Shown: positions 38,908-47,922, numbered from the stretch's first letter. The stretch is 64,000 nucleotides of DNA from Amycolatopsis sp. NBC_00345 (GCF_036116635.1 NZ_CP107995.1:8680001-8744000); one strand, 5' to 3'. Numbers and translations: made by a program. Notes: a model not told the origin generated them from the sequence alone.

Positions 38908-40212
38908 GTGACCATCTCCCTTCAGGGATATCGTCGTGCGCCGCGCCGGATCGCGGTGCTGTCGGTGCACACCTCGCCGTTGGAACAGCCCGGGACGGGC
39001 GACGCCGGCGGGATGAACGTGTACGTCAGCCAGACCGCACAGGAGATGGCGCGCCGCGGCGTCGAGGTCGAGGTGTTCACCCGGGCGACGTCCTCGGACC
39101 AGCCGCCGCTGGCGGAGCTGGCGCCGGGCGTGACCGTGCGGCACGTGCAGGCCGGGCCGTTCGAGCCGCTGGGCCGGGACGAGCTGCCGGCGCAGCTGTG
39201 CGCGTTCACCTCCGGCGTGCTGCGCGCCGAGGCGTTCCACGAGCCGGGCTACTACGACCTGATCCACTCGCATTACTGGCTGTCCGGCCAGGTCGGCTGG
39301 CTCGCGCGCGACCGCTGGGGCGTGCCGCTGGTGCACACCGCGCACACGCTGGCGAAGGTCAAGAACGCCGCGCTCGCCGGCGGGGACAAGCCGGAGCCGC
39401 GCACCCGCGTGATGGGCGAGGAGCAGGTCGTCGCCGAGGCCGACTGCCTGGTGGCGAACACCCCGGTGGAGGCCCGCCAGCTCGTCGAGATGTACGGCGC
39501 CGAGCCGCACGCCGTGCACGCCGTCCCGCCGGGGGTGGACCTCGAACGGTTCACGCCGGGTTCGCAGGCGCTCGCGCGGCAGGCGCTCGGGCTGCCGCAG
39601 GACGCCGTCGTGCTCGCGTTCGCCGGCCGGATCCAGCCGCTGAAGGCGCCGGACGTGCTGCTCCACGCGGCCGCCGAGCTGTTGCGCAAACGGCCGGAGC
39701 TGGCGCCGCGGCTGGTGGTGCTGGTGGTCGGCGGGCCGTCCGGCACCGGGCTGGAGCAGCCGCAGGCGCTGCGCGAGCTGGCCGTTTCGCTGGGCATCCG
39801 GGACCAGGTGCGGTTCCTGCCGCCGCAGCCGGGGGCGGCGCTGGTGGACGTCTACCGCGCGGCCGACCTCGTCGCGGTGCCGAGTTACAACGAGTCGTTC
39901 GGCCTGGTCGCGCTGGAGGCGCAGGCGTGCGGCACGCCGGTGGTCGCCGCCGAGGTCGGCGGGCTGCCGGTCGCCGTGGTGCACGGCGTCTCCGGACTGC
40001 TGGTGCCGTCGCACGGCGCGGTCGAGTGGGCGGACGCGCTGGCCGCGCTCGCGCTGCGCCCGGACCGGCGTCGCGAGCTGGCGGCGAACGCCGTCGAGCA
40101 CGCGCGGCGGTTCTCCTGGAGCCGGACCACGGATTCGCTGCTGGACATCTATGCTCAGGCCACCATGGCGTTCCGCAACGCCCTTGACCTGCGCACGGAG
40201 GTGGCGGTGTGA
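38908..40212 (+). CDS. mshA: D-inositol-3-phosphate glycosyltransferase
   Basis: The 434-residue GT-B enzyme catalyses the first step of mycothiol synthesis, joining GlcNAc from UDP-GlcNAc to inositol-3-phosphate. Diagnostic segments are VHTSPLEQPGTGDAGGMNVY, DLIHSHYWLSGQVGW, TAHTLAKVKN, FAGRIQPLKAPDVLL and the donor site PSYNESFGLVALEAQACGTP. The GTG at 38908 follows GACCAG. It overlaps the YbjN gene by four bases (GTGA), as in the Rv0486-Rv0487 order. Confidence 0.94.
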   Translation: MTISLQGYRRAPRRIAVLSVHTSPLEQPGTGDAGGMNVYVSQTAQEMARRGVEVEVFTRATSSDQPPLAELAPGVTVRHVQAGPFEPLGRDELPAQLCAFTSGVLRAEAFHEPGYYDLIHSHYWLSGQVGWLARDRWGVPLVHTAHTLAKVKNAALAGGDKPEPRTRVMGEEQVVAEADCLVANTPVEARQLVEMYGAEPHAVHAVPPGVDLERFTPGSQALARQALGLPQDAVVLAFAGRIQPLKAPDVLLHAAAELLRKRPELAPRLVVLVVGGPSGTGLEQPQALRELAVSLGIRDQVRFLPPQPGAALVDVYRAADLVAVPSYNESFGLVALEAQACGTPVVAAEVGGLPVAVVHGVSGLLVPSHGAVEWADALAALALRPDRRRELAANAVEHARRFSWSRTTDSLLDIYAQATMAFRNALDLRTEVAV

Positions 40213-40721
40213 GCCTTGACGCGACGATCAAGTCCACTTTGGACGATTCGGGGCTGAAGTACGACCGTCGCGGTGAGGGAAAGTACTTCGTCACGTTGCC
40301 CGGCACCAAGAAGCTGCAGACCAACTGCTGGCTGGTCGACGGCGACCACGCGTTCTCCGTGGAGGCGTTCGTCTGCCGCCGTCCGGACGAGGAACACGAG
40401 GCCGTGTACCGGTTCCTGTTGCAGCGCAACGCCAGGCTCTACGGCGTTCACTACACAGTGGACAGTATGGGCGACATCTACCTGGTGGGCCGCTTCGGCA
40501 AGGAGACCGTGACCGAGTCCGAACTGGACAAGATCCTCGGCCAGGTGCTGGAGGCCGCCGACGGCGACTTCAACACGATCCTGGAGATCGGCTTCGCCAC
40601 CTCCATCAAGCGCGAGTGGGACTGGCGGGTGTCGCGCGGCGAGTCGCTGGCGAACCTGCAGGCGTTCAAGCACCTGGTGGAGCCCGCGACCCCGCACGAG
40701 CCCGGCTTGACCGAGTCGTGA
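40209..40721 (+). CDS. YbjN domain protein (Rv0487 counterpart)
   Basis: This 170-residue protein has the YbjN fold seen as an effector-chaperone-like domain: KYFVTLPGTKKLQTNCWLVD, AVYRFLLQRNARLYGVHYTV and DIYLVGRFGKETVTESELDK. It is always found next to mshA in related genomes that I recall, and its role is not established. The GTG start overlaps the mshA stop, indicating coupling. Confidence 0.88.
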   Translation: MSLDATIKSTLDDSGLKYDRRGEGKYFVTLPGTKKLQTNCWLVDGDHAFSVEAFVCRRPDEEHEAVYRFLLQRNARLYGVHYTVDSMGDIYLVGRFGKETVTESELDKILGQVLEAADGDFNTILEIGFATSIKREWDWRVSRGESLANLQAFKHLVEPATPHEPGLTES

Positions 40722-40787
40722 CCACCGGCGTGCAACGGCGCTGAACCGCGGCACCGTCCCACTCCCGCCTACTGGAGGGAGAGACGG

Positions 40788-41699
40788 ATGAGAAGCCGAT
40801 GGAGACGTTCGCTGGTGGTCGCCGGCGCCGGGCTGGCGCTGGTGCTCGCCGGGTGCAGCGCGAGTGAGGACTCGCCGCAGAGCGCGAGTAACGGGATGCC
40901 GGCGAACGGCGGGGTCTCCGCCAACGAGGGCGCGGCGCCGGCCGTGCCGAAGCCGGGTGCCTCGAAGGCCCCGAGCCAGGGCGGGCCTGCGGTCGGCCAG
41001 CCCGGGACCACCGACCGCAAGCTCGCCCACAGCGCGCGGCTCGACGTCAAGACCCCGAAGCTCGACGACGTCGTCCGTCAGGCGCGGACGATCGCGGCGG
41101 GCGCCGGGGGTTACACGGGGCAGGAGAGCACCGTCGAGTCCTCGGCGACGCTGAGCCTCGCCGTGCCGGCCGAGAAGCTCGACGGGGTGCTCGACCAGCT
41201 CGCGTCGCTGGCGACCGTGACCCGGCGTGAGCTGAGCTCACAGGACGTCACCGCCCAGGCCGTGGACACCGACGCGCGGCTGGCGACGCAGCGCGAGAGC
41301 GTCGAGCGGATCCGGGCGCTGCTGGCGAAGGCGACGTCGGTCTCGGAGATCGCCTCCGTGGAGAGCGAGCTGACCGAGCGCGAGGCGACGCTGGAATCAC
41401 TCGAACAGCAGCAGAAGTCCCTCGCCGGCAGCGTCGCGATGGCGACGGTCGCCCTGTCCGTGACGGCCGAGACCGCGGGGGCTCCCACGACGTCCGGCGA
41501 CGATTCGAGCGGGTTCCTCGGCGGGCTCGCCGGTGGCTGGGACGCGTTCCTGGGGTTCGGCGGCGGGCTGCTGACCGTGCTCGGCGCCGTGGCCCCGTTC
41601 GCCGTGCTGATCGGCCTGCCGCTCGGGCTGCTCGGGTGGTGGCTGCGCAAGCGGCGGCGGGCGGGAGCTGAGGAGTACACGCCGGAACCCGTTGAGTGA
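40788..41699 (+). CDS. DUF4349 lipoprotein
   Basis: The 303-residue protein has a lipobox (LALVLAGCSA) and a low-complexity linker. A DUF4349 domain follows (HSARLDVKTPKLDDVVRQAR and LAVPAEKLDGVLDQLASLAT), then a coiled coil around residues 165-215 and a C-terminal transmembrane helix with a basic stop-transfer (WWLRKRRRAG). This gives dual membrane attachment. Function unknown. GGAGGGAGA precedes the ATG. Confidence 0.85.
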   Translation: MRSRWRRSLVVAGAGLALVLAGCSASEDSPQSASNGMPANGGVSANEGAAPAVPKPGASKAPSQGGPAVGQPGTTDRKLAHSARLDVKTPKLDDVVRQARTIAAGAGGYTGQESTVESSATLSLAVPAEKLDGVLDQLASLATVTRRELSSQDVTAQAVDTDARLATQRESVERIRALLAKATSVSEIASVESELTEREATLESLEQQQKSLAGSVAMATVALSVTAETAGAPTTSGDDSSGFLGGLAGGWDAFLGFGGGLLTVLGAVAPFAVLIGLPLGLLGWWLRKRRRAGAEEYTPEPVE

Positions 41700-41710
41700 A
41701 CGGGAAAGGC

Positions 41711-41754
41711 GGAGCGGCTCGAGGGAGGGGGGAGTCGCGATCTCGAGCCGCTCC
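41711..41754. terminator. Hairpin terminator after DUF4349 gene
   Basis: GGAGCGGCTCGAG (41711-41723) pairs exactly with CTCGAGCCGCTCC (41742-41754) around an 18-base loop, 11 bp after the stop codon. Confidence 0.75.
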
Positions 41755-42128
41755 GCTGAAGTTCCCGCCGATGGACCCGGTGACGAGGGGGATGCCAACG
41801 GGGCCGGCGGGCCGCGGCTCGGCAGGGGGGGAGACGAGCCGCGGTCGTAGCCCGCCGTCAGCCGGGGAGTGCGTGGAATCCGGCTGAGCGGGACATGTCA
41901 AACCTGTCAGATGTCCACCTGTAATCACAAGACTACTGGTTACGCCGTTCGAGTGAACTTTGCGCGGAGGGATAACGGTGTGCATCGCGTTGCACCCATT
42001 TGCCGAGTTGTTGGCGGGCTGACTTCTCCATGGGTAAGGTGTTACCCGCGGGTAACGCACTCTGCGTAGAACATCGTTCAACCGACTCGCCAGTCGGGGC
42101 ACTGGTCCGCTCTGGCAGGCTGTGGGCT
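41755..42128. other. Intergenic region upstream of gpmA
   Basis: No gene is supported in this stretch. It holds GTTCGAGTGAAC (an inverted pair near 41948-41959), a relatively AT-rich patch at 41890-41960 and the palindrome at 42041-42056. It is the likely promoter region for gpmA. Confidence 0.5.
42041..42056. promoter_or_regulatory. 16-bp palindrome upstream of gpmA
   Basis: GTTACCCGCGGGTAAC is a perfect palindrome, preceded by GGTAAGGTGTTACC, which shares the GGTAA/TTACC half-site. It lies 73 bp before the gpmA start and may be an operator. The cognate regulator is unknown; RegX3, encoded 4.9 kb downstream, is only one candidate. Confidence 0.45.
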
Positions 42129-42878
42129 ATGGCCGAACTTGGGACGTTGGTGCTGCTGCGTCACGGGCAGAGCACGTGGAACGCGGAAAACCTGTTCACC
42201 GGCTGGGTGGACGTGCCGCTTTCGGAGACGGGCGAACGCGAAGCCCGCCAGGGCGGGCAGCTGCTCGCCGAGGCGGGGCTGCTGCCGGACGTCGTCCACA
42301 CCTCGCTGCTGCGCCGGGCGATCAGCACGTCGAACATCGCGCTGGACGCCGCCGACCGCCACTGGATCCCGGTGAAACGGGACTGGCGGCTCAACGAGCG
42401 GCACTACGGCGCGCTGCAGGGCAAGAACAAGAAGCAGACGCTGGACGAGTTCGGCGAGGAGCAGTTCATGCTCTGGCGCCGCTCGTACGACACCCCGCCG
42501 CCGCCGATCGACCCGGCCGACGAGTTCAGCCAGGCCGGCGACCCGCGGTACGCCGGCCTCGGCGACACGGCCCCGCTGACGGAGTGCCTGAAGGACGTCG
42601 TCACGCGCCTGCTGCCGTACTGGGAGTCCGCGATCGTGCCGGACCTGCGCGCCGGCAAGAACGTGCTGGTCGCGGCCCACGGCAACTCGCTGCGCGCCCT
42701 GGTCAAGCACCTCGACGGCATCTCCGACGCCGACATCGCGGCGCTGAACATCCCGACCGGCATCCCGCTGCGCTACGACCTGACCGACGAGCTGAAGCCG
42801 GTCAAGCCGGGCGGTCTGTACCTCGACCCGGAAGCCGCCGAGGAGGCCGCCGCGGCGGTCGCCAACCAGGGCCGCTGA
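42129..42878 (+). CDS. gpmA: 2,3-bisphosphoglycerate-dependent phosphoglycerate mutase
   Basis: This 249-residue glycolytic enzyme interconverts 3- and 2-phosphoglycerate. The phosphohistidine motif LLRHGQSTWNAENLFTGW holds His12. RDWRLNERHYGALQGKNKK and VAAHGNSLRALVKHL supply the other active-site residues. Its position before senX3-regX3 matches Rv0489-Rv0491. The ATG at 42129 follows GGGCT; palindrome A3 begins at its stop codon. Confidence 0.94.
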   Translation: MAELGTLVLLRHGQSTWNAENLFTGWVDVPLSETGEREARQGGQLLAEAGLLPDVVHTSLLRRAISTSNIALDAADRHWIPVKRDWRLNERHYGALQGKNKKQTLDEFGEEQFMLWRRSYDTPPPPIDPADEFSQAGDPRYAGLGDTAPLTECLKDVVTRLLPYWESAIVPDLRAGKNVLVAAHGNSLRALVKHLDGISDADIAALNIPTGIPLRYDLTDELKPVKPGGLYLDPEAAEEAAAAVANQGR

Positions 42879-42933
42879 AAAGCTCGTGAGTGTTTATGAC
42901 GGTTAGAACCGTCATAAACACTCACGAGCTTTT
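42878..42933. repeat. Family A palindrome, copy A3 (perfect)
   Basis: Arms of 27 bases, from AAAAGCTCGTGAG to GACGGTT and back, are exact complements around a central AG. The palindrome starts at the last base of the gpmA stop and ends in TTTT before the convergent lipoprotein stop at 42937. It therefore has the form of an intrinsic bidirectional terminator. Confidence 0.88.
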
Positions 42934-42936
42934 GCA

Positions 42937-43911
42937 CTACGAGCCAGGCGCCACGGTGGTGATGCCGGAGACCTTCCAGGCCGGGCCCTGCTTGACCATC
43001 GTCAGCTTCGCCGGGATCTGGCGCTGCTGCTCACCGCCCTGCTGCTGGGTGTTGACGATGCCGCCGAGCAGCACCTCCGCCTTGGTGCCGTCGGCGCTCA
43101 GCGACGTGAGGGCGGCGACGGACTGCGGGTCGAGCGAAGCCTTCGCCCCGCTCTGCTTCATCCCGTCGACGGTGTGCGCGCGGGTGTCGCGGAACTGCGA
43201 GAGCAGCGGGTCGGCGGCGACGGACTCGTAGCTGTCGAACACGGCGTCGGCGTTCTTCGCGTCGACCGTGAGCAGGACGACGGCGGCCTTGCGCGCCGCC
43301 GCGAGCACCGCGTCGCGCGTGGCCGCCGGGGTGCCCACCAGACCGCTCGCCGGCTCGGCGGCCGCCTTGGGCGAGACCTCGATCTGGGACAACTGCCAGT
43401 GCCCGCCCGCCGAGGTCGCGGTGAGCAGCATGATCGCGGTGGCGGAGTTCTTCTGCCCGTTCTGCCCGGTGCTCTGCTGCCCGGCGATGGTGAGCACCTT
43501 CGCGCTGGTCGGGGTCAGGTCGAGCACGCCGGAGTCGAGCACCTGGGTCTGGGTCTGCACCGGGGTGGTCTTGACCTGCTGGAACGTCTTGTCGAAGTCC
43601 GTACGGGCCGTGCCGGTGAGGTACTGCTGCTCGTTCTGCGCGACGGCGGCGGCCTGGGTGGAGTCGTAGCTGAAGACGGTCTCGACGGCCTTCTTGACCC
43701 CGGCCGCGGCGTCGGTGGTCGCCTTGGTGTCGACGTACGCGAGGTTCACCGGGGCCGGTGGGTTCGCCGGGGTGTTCGCGGACCCGCTCACGGGGCCGCC
43801 GCAGCCCGCGAGGGCCAGCACCGCGGCGCCCACGGCCAGCGTCGCGACGGCCTTGGCCGGTCGGGTGTTCGGGTGCTGCCGGGGACTGGTGCCGTCGGTC
43901 GGCTGGGTCAT
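42937..43911 (-). CDS. Lipoprotein with NTF2-like/Mce-associated features
   Basis: The 324-residue protein has a signal peptide ending in the lipobox ALAGCGG. Its mature part begins with a Pro/Asn-rich linker. It contains FSYDSTQAAAVAQNEQQYLTG and DPLLSQFRDTRAHTVDGM, which resemble the alternating alpha-beta segments of Mce-associated proteins. No catalytic residues are evident. It is convergent to gpmA, with A3 between them. Confidence 0.7.
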   Translation of the reverse strand: MTQPTDGTSPRQHPNTRPAKAVATLAVGAAVLALAGCGGPVSGSANTPANPPAPVNLAYVDTKATTDAAAGVKKAVETVFSYDSTQAAAVAQNEQQYLTGTARTDFDKTFQQVKTTPVQTQTQVLDSGVLDLTPTSAKVLTIAGQQSTGQNGQKNSATAIMLLTATSAGGHWQLSQIEVSPKAAAEPASGLVGTPAATRDAVLAAARKAAVVLLTVDAKNADAVFDSYESVAADPLLSQFRDTRAHTVDGMKQSGAKASLDPQSVAALTSLSADGTKAEVLLGGIVNTQQQGGEQQRQIPAKLTMVKQGPAWKVSGITTVAPGS

Positions 43912-43961
43912 GACTGGTGGGGCTCCGGTCGTCGGTGTCAGGTCGGGGCGGGCTCGGCAGC

Positions 43962-44017
43962 GCCGGTCAAAGCAGGCCGGTCAAACCGTGCCGGTCAAAG
44001 CAGGCCAGTCACAGCAG
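43962..44017 (+). repeat. Four-copy 14-bp tandem repeat
   Basis: GCCGGTCAAAGCAG, GCCGGTCAAACCGT, GCCGGTCAAAGCAG and GCCAGTCACAGCAG lie head to tail. Copies 1 and 3 are identical, and copies 2 and 4 diverge at three positions each. The array lies upstream of the lipoprotein gene and overlaps the last nine bases of the regulator gene ending at 44009. Confidence 0.8.
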
Positions 44018-44647
44018 ACCGGCTTCCCGGGCGCGGGCGCCCGCCTGGAAGCGCGACGTCGCGCCGAGCACGGCCATCAGCTCCGCCACCCGCCGACGGT
44101 ACGTGCGCAGCCCGACGCCCATCGTCCGGGCCGCCGTCTCGTCCGTGCAGCCGGAGGAGAGCAGGTCCAGGATCTGCGGCGTGAACTGCCGCAGCTCGGC
44201 GAAGCGCACCTCGTACGTGGCGAGGTCGGTCGCGGAGCGCCACGCCGCTTCGAACAGCGACTGGATGCCGTTGACCAGGTCCGGCCGGCTCAGCACGGTG
44301 TAGCTCCGCCCGTCCGGCGTCGTCTCGGCCGCGAGGATGGCGATGCGCTGGTCGAGCAGGATCGTCTCGTTGATCTCGCGCTCGGTGACGCGGACCTGCG
44401 CGCCCAGGGCGGTGATCTCACGCAGGTGGGCCGCGCTGCCGGGGTCGAGCAGCACGCGGGGCAGGTAGACCTTGCGCACTTTGCGGCCGCGCACGTTCTC
44501 GGCCCGCGTCGTCGGCCGGGTGGCCGACCAGGTGTGCAGGTCGTTCGCCGCGCAGGAGATCTCGGTGGCGGCGGCGAACAGGTGCGCGGTGCGCTCGAAC
44601 AGCTCCCGCTCTCCGCGCAGCGTCACGACGTCCTCGACCTTGGTCAC
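44009..44647 (-). CDS. LuxR-type helix-turn-helix regulator
   Basis: This 212-residue protein ends in a GerE-like helix-turn-helix: ILDLLSSGCTDETAARTMGV followed by GLRTYRRRVAELMAVLGATS. The N-terminal half has a PLD-like region (LGAQVRVTEREINETILLDQ) that resembles TrmB-type sensor regulators rather than a receiver domain. The GTG at 44645-44647 is the likely start. It diverges from an aldo/keto reductase, the probable target. Confidence 0.8.
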   Translation of the reverse strand: MTKVEDVVTLRGERELFERTAHLFAAATEISCAANDLHTWSATRPTTRAENVRGRKVRKVYLPRVLLDPGSAAHLREITALGAQVRVTEREINETILLDQRIAILAAETTPDGRSYTVLSRPDLVNGIQSLFEAAWRSATDLATYEVRFAELRQFTPQILDLLSSGCTDETAARTMGVGLRTYRRRVAELMAVLGATSRFQAGARAREAGLL

Positions 44648-44702
44648 GTCCTCCAGTGTCCGCCACCCGGCGGTCGCGGTGCCACCGCCCTGCGCCACCC
44701 GG

Positions 44703-44720
44703 TTGGCAGCTTGTTGCCAA
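44703..44720. promoter_or_regulatory. Inverted repeat between regulator and aldo/keto reductase
   Basis: TTGGCA (44703-44708) and TGCCAA (44715-44720) are exact inverted repeats six bases apart in the divergent region, and are a candidate operator for the LuxR-type regulator. Confidence 0.5.
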
Positions 44721-44758
44721 AACGGGCGGCGCCGGGTGCGGCTGGCGAGGCTGGAGGC

Positions 44759-45637
44759 ATGACACAGACCGCACTTCCCGCCGCCGCGGCGGGCACCTGG
44801 CAGCTCGGCTCGCTGACCGTGAACCGGATCGGCTTCGGCGCGATGCGCCTGGCGACCTCGATCCCCGGCGGCCCGTCCCGGGACCGCGCCACCTCGCTCG
44901 CCGTGCTCCGCCGGGCCATCGAGCTCGGGGTGAACCACATCGACACCGCCGCGTTCTACTTCAGCCCGCTCCGCTCGGCGAACGAGCTGATCACCAGCGC
45001 CCTCGCCCCGTACGGCGACGACCTCGTGCTCACCACCAAGGTCGGCCCCGGCCGTGACGCCTCCGGCGAGTGGCTGCCGTACGCCCGGCCGGAGCAGCTG
45101 CGCGGGCAGGTCGAGGAGAACCTGCGCCAGCTCGGGCGTGACCACATCGACGTCGTCAACCTGCGGATCGGCGGCGGGCTGGAGCGCGGCACCGGCCCGA
45201 TCTCCGACCACTTCGGCGCGCTCGCCGAGCTGCGGGAGGCCGGGATGATTCGTGAGCTGGGCATCTCCAACGTCGGCCCCGAGCACCTGGCCGAGGCACG
45301 GGCGATCGCGCCGGTCGTCTGCGTCCAGAACCAGTACGGCCTCAACGCGCGCCGCGAGGACGACGAGCTGCTGCGGCTCTGCGGCGCCCAAGGCGTGGCG
45401 TTCGTGCCGTTCTTCGCCGTGGCCAGCGGGCAGAACAGCGTCGACGAGCAGGTGGCGAAGGTCGCCGGGCGCCACGGCGTGACGTCGGCCCAGGTCCGGC
45501 TCGCGTGGACGCTCGCGCAGGGTGACCACGTGCTCGCCATCCCGGGCACGGGCGACGTCGGGCACCTGGAGCAGAACGTCGCCGCCGGCGCCGTGGCACT
45601 CACCGACGAGGACCTGACCGATCTCGCGGCCGGCTGA
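44759..45637 (+). CDS. Aldo/keto reductase
   Basis: This 292-residue TIM-barrel oxidoreductase has GFGAMRLATSIPGG, the catalytic Asp and Tyr in HIDTAAFYFSPLRSANELI, Lys in LVLTTKVGPG and His in GRDHIDVVNLRIGG. NADPH-binding residues are in IPGTGDVGHLEQNV. The ATG at 44759 follows CTGGAGG. Regulation by the divergent LuxR-type protein is likely. Confidence 0.9.
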   Translation: MTQTALPAAAAGTWQLGSLTVNRIGFGAMRLATSIPGGPSRDRATSLAVLRRAIELGVNHIDTAAFYFSPLRSANELITSALAPYGDDLVLTTKVGPGRDASGEWLPYARPEQLRGQVEENLRQLGRDHIDVVNLRIGGGLERGTGPISDHFGALAELREAGMIRELGISNVGPEHLAEARAIAPVVCVQNQYGLNARREDDELLRLCGAQGVAFVPFFAVASGQNSVDEQVAKVAGRHGVTSAQVRLAWTLAQGDHVLAIPGTGDVGHLEQNVAAGAVALTDEDLTDLAAG

Positions 45638-45647
45638 AAGATCGCCG

Positions 45648-45684
45648 GGTGAAGATCGGCAGCCAAGGTCTCGATCGGGTGAAC
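45648..45684 (+). promoter_or_regulatory. Possible PHO-like half-sites upstream of senX3
   Basis: GGTGAAG (45648-45654) and GGTGAAC (45678-45684) resemble the complement of the GTTCACC unit bound by PhoP-type phosphate regulators. They are 30 bp apart, wider than the usual 11-bp spacing, so this is a weak candidate for autoregulation by RegX3. Confidence 0.3.
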
Positions 45685-45789
45685 GGGGTCTGACACCAGG
45701 GCGAACATGTCGCCCACAGGTGTCACGAGCCTCACGACGGGGCTTCCAGGACTAGGCCGGAAGGCTACCGGGATGCTTACGATTCCCCC

Positions 45790-47055
45790 GTGACCACGCC
45801 TGTTGCCCTTCTGTTGGCCGTCGGCGCACTCGTCGTCGGCGCGGTCGCCGGTTTCCTGGTGGCCAGGGCGCGCGCCCGGCGGGAGGCGGCCCAGCCGACC
45901 GGGCCGACCGTCGCCGAGCTGATCGAGCGCCTCATCCGCTCGTCCAACAGCGGCATCCTCGTGCTGAATCGCTTCGGCGACATGGTGCTGCACAACCCGC
46001 GCGCCTACGAGCTGGGCCTGGTGCGCGTCAACCAGGCCGACCCGCGGGCGCGCAAGGCCGCCGAGCAGGTGGTCGAGACCGACGAGCCGATGGAGGTCGA
46101 CCTCTCGCCGCTGGAGAACCGCGCCCGCCGCCAGCCGGAGGCCGTGCTCGGCGAGGTCCGGCCGCTGGGCGACGGGTTCACCGTGGTCGAGGCCGTCGAC
46201 CACTCCGAGGCCATCCGGCTGGAGGCCGTGCGGCGGGACTTCGTCGCCAACGTCAGCCACGAGCTCAAGACCCCGGTCGGCGCGATCGCGCTGCTCACCG
46301 AGGCCGTGCTCGACGCCGCCGAGGACGTCGAGGAGGTCCGCCGCTTCGGCAGCAAGATCCTGCGCGAGTCGACCCGGCTCGGCCAGCTCGTCACCGAGCT
46401 GATCGCCCTTTCACGGCTCCAAGGCGCGGAGCGGCTCCCGGACCTGAACGTCGTCGAGGTCGACGCCGTGGTCCGGGAGGCGCTCGGCCGGACCACGCTG
46501 TCGGCGGAGTCCGCCGAAATCACCATCACCACCGACCCGGCCAGCGGCCTGCTCTTCGAGGGCGACCGCACGCTGCTGGTCACGGCGCTGTCGAACCTGC
46601 TGGAGAACGCCGTCGCGTACTCGCAGGCGGGCAGCCCTGTGTCCATCTCCCGCCGCCTCGCCGACGGGATGGTCGAGATCGCCGTGACCGACCGCGGCAT
46701 CGGCATCGCCGAGGACGAGCAGCAGCGCGTCTTCGAGCGGTTCTACCGCGCGGACAAGGCGCGCTCCCGCGCCACCGGCGGCACCGGACTCGGCCTCGCG
46801 ATCGTGAAGCACGTCGCGGCCAACCACGGCGGCTCCGTCGGGCTGTGGAGCCGGCAGGGCACCGGGTCGACGTTCACGCTGCGCATCCCCGCGCACGTCC
46901 GCCCCGAGCCCGACGGCGAGCCACAGCGCAGCGCCACGGGCAAACAGATCCCGCCGGCCGCGCCCGCGCGGCCGGACAAGACCCCCGAGCGGACACCCCG
47001 ACTCGTGGCAACCGGGCAGGAAGTCACCGGCCCAGACCATGGAGGAAACCTGTGA
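45790..47055 (+). CDS. senX3: Sensor histidine kinase SenX3
   Basis: The 421-residue protein has one N-terminal transmembrane helix (VALLLAVGALVVGAVAGFLV), a PAS-like region (SNSGILVLNRFGDMVLHNPR) and a HisKA domain with phosphoaccepting His157 in NVSHELKTPVGAI. The HATPase boxes are LLENAVAYS, DRGIGIAEDEQ and GGTGLGLAIVKHV. SenX3 senses phosphate status through the Pst system in mycobacteria. The GTG start follows a probable promoter; the stop overlaps regX3 (GTGA). Confidence 0.93.
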   Translation: MTTPVALLLAVGALVVGAVAGFLVARARARREAAQPTGPTVAELIERLIRSSNSGILVLNRFGDMVLHNPRAYELGLVRVNQADPRARKAAEQVVETDEPMEVDLSPLENRARRQPEAVLGEVRPLGDGFTVVEAVDHSEAIRLEAVRRDFVANVSHELKTPVGAIALLTEAVLDAAEDVEEVRRFGSKILRESTRLGQLVTELIALSRLQGAERLPDLNVVEVDAVVREALGRTTLSAESAEITITTDPASGLLFEGDRTLLVTALSNLLENAVAYSQAGSPVSISRRLADGMVEIAVTDRGIGIAEDEQQRVFERFYRADKARSRATGGTGLGLAIVKHVAANHGGSVGLWSRQGTGSTFTLRIPAHVRPEPDGEPQRSATGKQIPPAAPARPDKTPERTPRLVATGQEVTGPDHGGNL

Positions 47056-47741
47056 CGAGGGTTCTCATTGTCGAGGACGAAGAGTCCTTCGCCGACCCGC
47101 TCGCCTTCTTGCTGCGTAAGGAGGGCTTCACCGCCGCCGTCGCCGGTACCGGTCAGCAGGCGCTGGAGGAGTTCGACCGCAACGGCGCCGACATCGTCCT
47201 GCTCGACCTCATGCTCCCCGGGATGAGCGGCACCGACGTCTGCAAGCAGCTCCGCCAGCGCTCCGCGGTCCCGGTGATCATGGTGACCGCCCGCGACAGC
47301 GAGATCGACAAGGTCGTGGGCCTGGAACTCGGCGCCGACGACTACGTCACGAAGCCGTACTCGGCCCGCGAGCTGATCGCGCGCGTCCGTGCCGTCCTCC
47401 GTCGCGGCGGCGAGCCCGGCGCCGAGGGCGAGCTGGCCCCGCTGGTCCTCTCGGCCGGCCCGGTCCGGATGGACGTCGAACGCCACGTGGTGACCGTGGA
47501 CGGCGGCGAGGTTTCCTTGCCGCTCAAGGAGTTCGACCTGCTGGAGTACCTGTTGCGGAACGTGGGCCGGGTGCTCACGCGCGGTCAGCTGATCGACCGG
47601 GTGTGGGGCGCGGACTACGTCGGCGACACGAAGACCCTGGACGTCCACGTGAAGCGCCTGCGGTCGAAGATCGAGCCGGACCCGGGCTCGCCCCGGCACC
47701 TGGTGACGGTGCGAGGCCTCGGCTACAAGTTCGAGACCTGA
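47052..47741 (+). CDS. regX3: Response regulator RegX3
   Basis: This 229-residue OmpR-type regulator has a receiver domain with acidic pocket VEDEE and phosphoacceptor Asp52 in LLDLMLPGMSG. The switch Lys is in DDYVTKPYSAREL. The C-terminal winged helix contains LKEFDLLEYLLRNVGRVLTR and DVHVKRLRSKIE. It controls phosphate-starvation genes in relatives. The GTG start overlaps the senX3 stop; palindrome A4 follows nine bases after its own stop. Confidence 0.94.
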   Translation: MTRVLIVEDEESFADPLAFLLRKEGFTAAVAGTGQQALEEFDRNGADIVLLDLMLPGMSGTDVCKQLRQRSAVPVIMVTARDSEIDKVVGLELGADDYVTKPYSARELIARVRAVLRRGGEPGAEGELAPLVLSAGPVRMDVERHVVTVDGGEVSLPLKEFDLLEYLLRNVGRVLTRGQLIDRVWGADYVGDTKTLDVHVKRLRSKIEPDPGSPRHLVTVRGLGYKFET

Positions 47742-47749
47742 GCAAAAGG

Positions 47750-47795
47750 CTCGTGAGTGTTTATGACGGTTCTAACCGTCCTAAACACTCACGAG
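47750..47795. repeat. Family A palindrome, copy A4
   Basis: This 46-bp copy has the CT-centred core GACGGTTCTAACCGTC, the reverse orientation of A2, A3, A5 and A6. Outer arms are CTCGTGAGTGTTTAT and CTAAACACTCACGAG, with one mismatch. It lies between the codirectional regX3 and Ppx/GppA genes. Confidence 0.85.
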
Positions 47796-47922
47796 TCCTT
47801 CGCGGCAAAACCGCTTATTCTTCACGCACCGCGTCAGTTCAGGCACTCAGAGTTGATCCCTGAACGAGTGGTGTTGGTTACAGTTTCGAGACCTGGCTGT
47901 GGGACCGGTACGCTGGATCCTC

